Part shown: positions 14,146 to 14,840 of the stretch, piece by piece
How positions within the stretch are numbered: the first letter of the stretch is position 1
Layout of the letters: each line of letters begins with the position of its first letter
From: Chloroflexota bacterium
GTDB taxonomy: Bacteria; Chloroflexota; Limnocylindria; P2-11E
Direction: 5' to 3'
Assembly: GCA_005883775.1 (NCBI GenBank)
Contig: VBEU01000067.1
Location: 1-14,840, forward strand
Length of the DNA: 14,840 bases
Made by a program: the position numbers and the translations under genes
Notes under the pieces: generated by a model
What the model was told of the DNA's origin: nothing
The model's input: only the letters and a program-made list of their open reading frames with translations
Database searches by the model: none

Positions 14146-14840
14146 ATGAAGACGTTGCGGCAGAAGCTCATGGTGGCGGCGGCGGTGGGCGTCGGAAGCG
14201 TCGGCCTGTTCGGCGCGGCAGCCCTCGGCGCCTTTGGTCCGGATGCTTCCTCGGGGGTGGTCTCGGCGATCGCACCGGCGGCTTCGTCCGTGCTGGGCGA
14301 AGACAAGGCCGGCGACCGGCTCAAGCAGCTCCTCGATGGTCTCGTTCAGAAGGGCGTCATCACGGCGCAGCAGGAAGACGCCATCCTCGCCGCGGCGAAG
14401 GACGCGACGACGGCAAAGGTCCGCACCGGAAAAGTCGTACGCGATCTCCTCGGCGAGTCGGCGACGTATCTCGGGCTCGCGCCGAAGGACCTCCTCGTGA
14501 AGCTTCCCGGCACCAGCCTCGGCAAGATCGCCGACTCGACGCCGAACAAGAGCAAGGCGGGTCTGGTGACCACTCTCTCGACGGCCGCCAATGCGGACAT
14601 CACCAAGGCGCTCTCCGACAAGAAGATCACCGACGCGCAGGCCAAGACGCTGCGTGACGGACTCGCAGCAGAGATCAACACCTTCGTCGATCGCACCTGG
14701 CCGACGAAGCCCGCGGCCGCGCCGCGAGCCGCGCTGCCGAATGTGAAGGCCTTCCTCGGCGACATGCTCCAGACCGCACGGGACTACCTGGGTGGAGTGA
14801 CGCTCAAGGACGTCACATCCGCGATGCGGAGCGGCAAGAG
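14146..14840 (+). CDS. Secreted alpha-helical repeat protein, partial (runs off the right edge)
   Basis: 231 residues are visible from ATG 14146, with no stop before the window end. A basic start (MKTLRQK) and a hydrophobic Ala/Gly/Val stretch (8-30) look like a signal peptide or anchor. The rest is Ala/Lys/Asp-rich and helical, with a repeating module. A segment LLDGLVQKGVITAQQEDAIL (62-81) is followed by YLGLAPKDLLVKLPGTSLGKIAD (108-130). The theme then returns as ALSDKKITDAQAKTLRDGL (155-173) and YLGGVTLKDVTSAMRSGK (214-231). The pattern YLGx-KDL-GxSLxxIA is common in secreted proteins of high-GC Gram-positive-like bacteria, without known function. It is divergent from glgA, with 128 bp between the starts. 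Confidence 0.85.
   Translation, partial: MKTLRQKLMVAAAVGVGSVGLFGAAALGAFGPDASSGVVSAIAPAASSVLGEDKAGDRLKQLLDGLVQKGVITAQQEDAILAAAKDATTAKVRTGKVVRDLLGESATYLGLAPKDLLVKLPGTSLGKIADSTPNKSKAGLVTTLSTAANADITKALSDKKITDAQAKTLRDGLAAEINTFVDRTWPTKPAAAPRAALPNVKAFLGDMLQTARDYLGGVTLKDVTSAMRSGK

Noticed and set aside
13085..14149. Long plus-strand open frame opposite glgA
   Set aside because: Antisense shadow of glgA with no recognisable motifs; GlgA motifs are complete on the minus strand.
14082..14657. Plus-strand open frame of 191 codons overlapping the secreted protein gene
   Set aside because: It is very Arg/Gly-rich and has no ribosome-binding site, while the frame from 14146 has AAGGAGG, a signal-like N-terminus and repeat modules.
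1..14840. CRISPR arrays, tRNA or rRNA genes, insertion-sequence transposases, riboswitches
   Set aside because: I saw no regularly spaced repeats, cloverleaf-like sequences with CCA/T-loop patterns, rRNA segments or transposase motifs on either strand. A covariance-model search would be needed for a definite negative.

Overview
The window is high-GC DNA packed with short-spaced or overlapping genes, often started with GTG. It reads as chromosomal bacterial sequence. The pyrR-pyrB-pyrC and carA/carB/pyrK set (PyrK implies a class 1B dihydroorotate dehydrogenase), the near-leaderless carA, and the GlgA, LytM-type peptidase and repeat-module secreted proteins would suit a free-living Chloroflexota or another deep high-GC lineage. 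That placement is an inference; there is no rRNA, tRNA or marker gene to confirm it.

Layout. Positions 1-9401, all on the minus strand and read from high to low coordinates, hold a de novo pyrimidine cluster: pyrR, pyrB, pyrC, carA, a phzF-like gene, carB, a VOC-family gene, pyrK, and the start of an unrecognised acidic protein that leaves the window. Most junctions are stop/start overlaps (ATGA, GTGA or TGATG). Upstream of pyrR on the same strand is a pyridoxamine-5'-phosphate-oxidase-like gene (9435-9899). It is divergent from a secreted M23 peptidase (10020-10715), which converges on a small zinc-ribbon gene and shares the four bases CTAG with it. Then come a degenerate NUDIX-like gene with its own promoter, a GalT/HIT-superfamily transferase overlapping glycogen synthase glgA (all minus), and a divergent secreted helical-repeat protein that runs off the right edge.

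How it works together. PyrR, aspartate transcarbamoylase and dihydroorotase form a tight translationally coupled unit. Carbamoyl-phosphate synthetase begins afresh from an internal promoter that lies inside two 18-bp arginine-box-like operators separated by exactly 3 bp. This suggests that arginine controls carAB while the upstream pyr genes answer to PyrR. This regulatory island is the most interesting discovery in the window.

Several genes are damaged as written. CarA lacks its last segment, including the expected glutaminase His and Glu, and ends just before a 123-bp palindromic element. carB has a frameshift near codon 55. The oxidase gene has a frameshift at a C5 run, and pyrR has no ordinary start codon. 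The indels look like sequencing or assembly errors because the reading frames on both sides are well conserved. The CarA truncation cannot be repaired by any single indel in the visible sequence and deserves separate checking.
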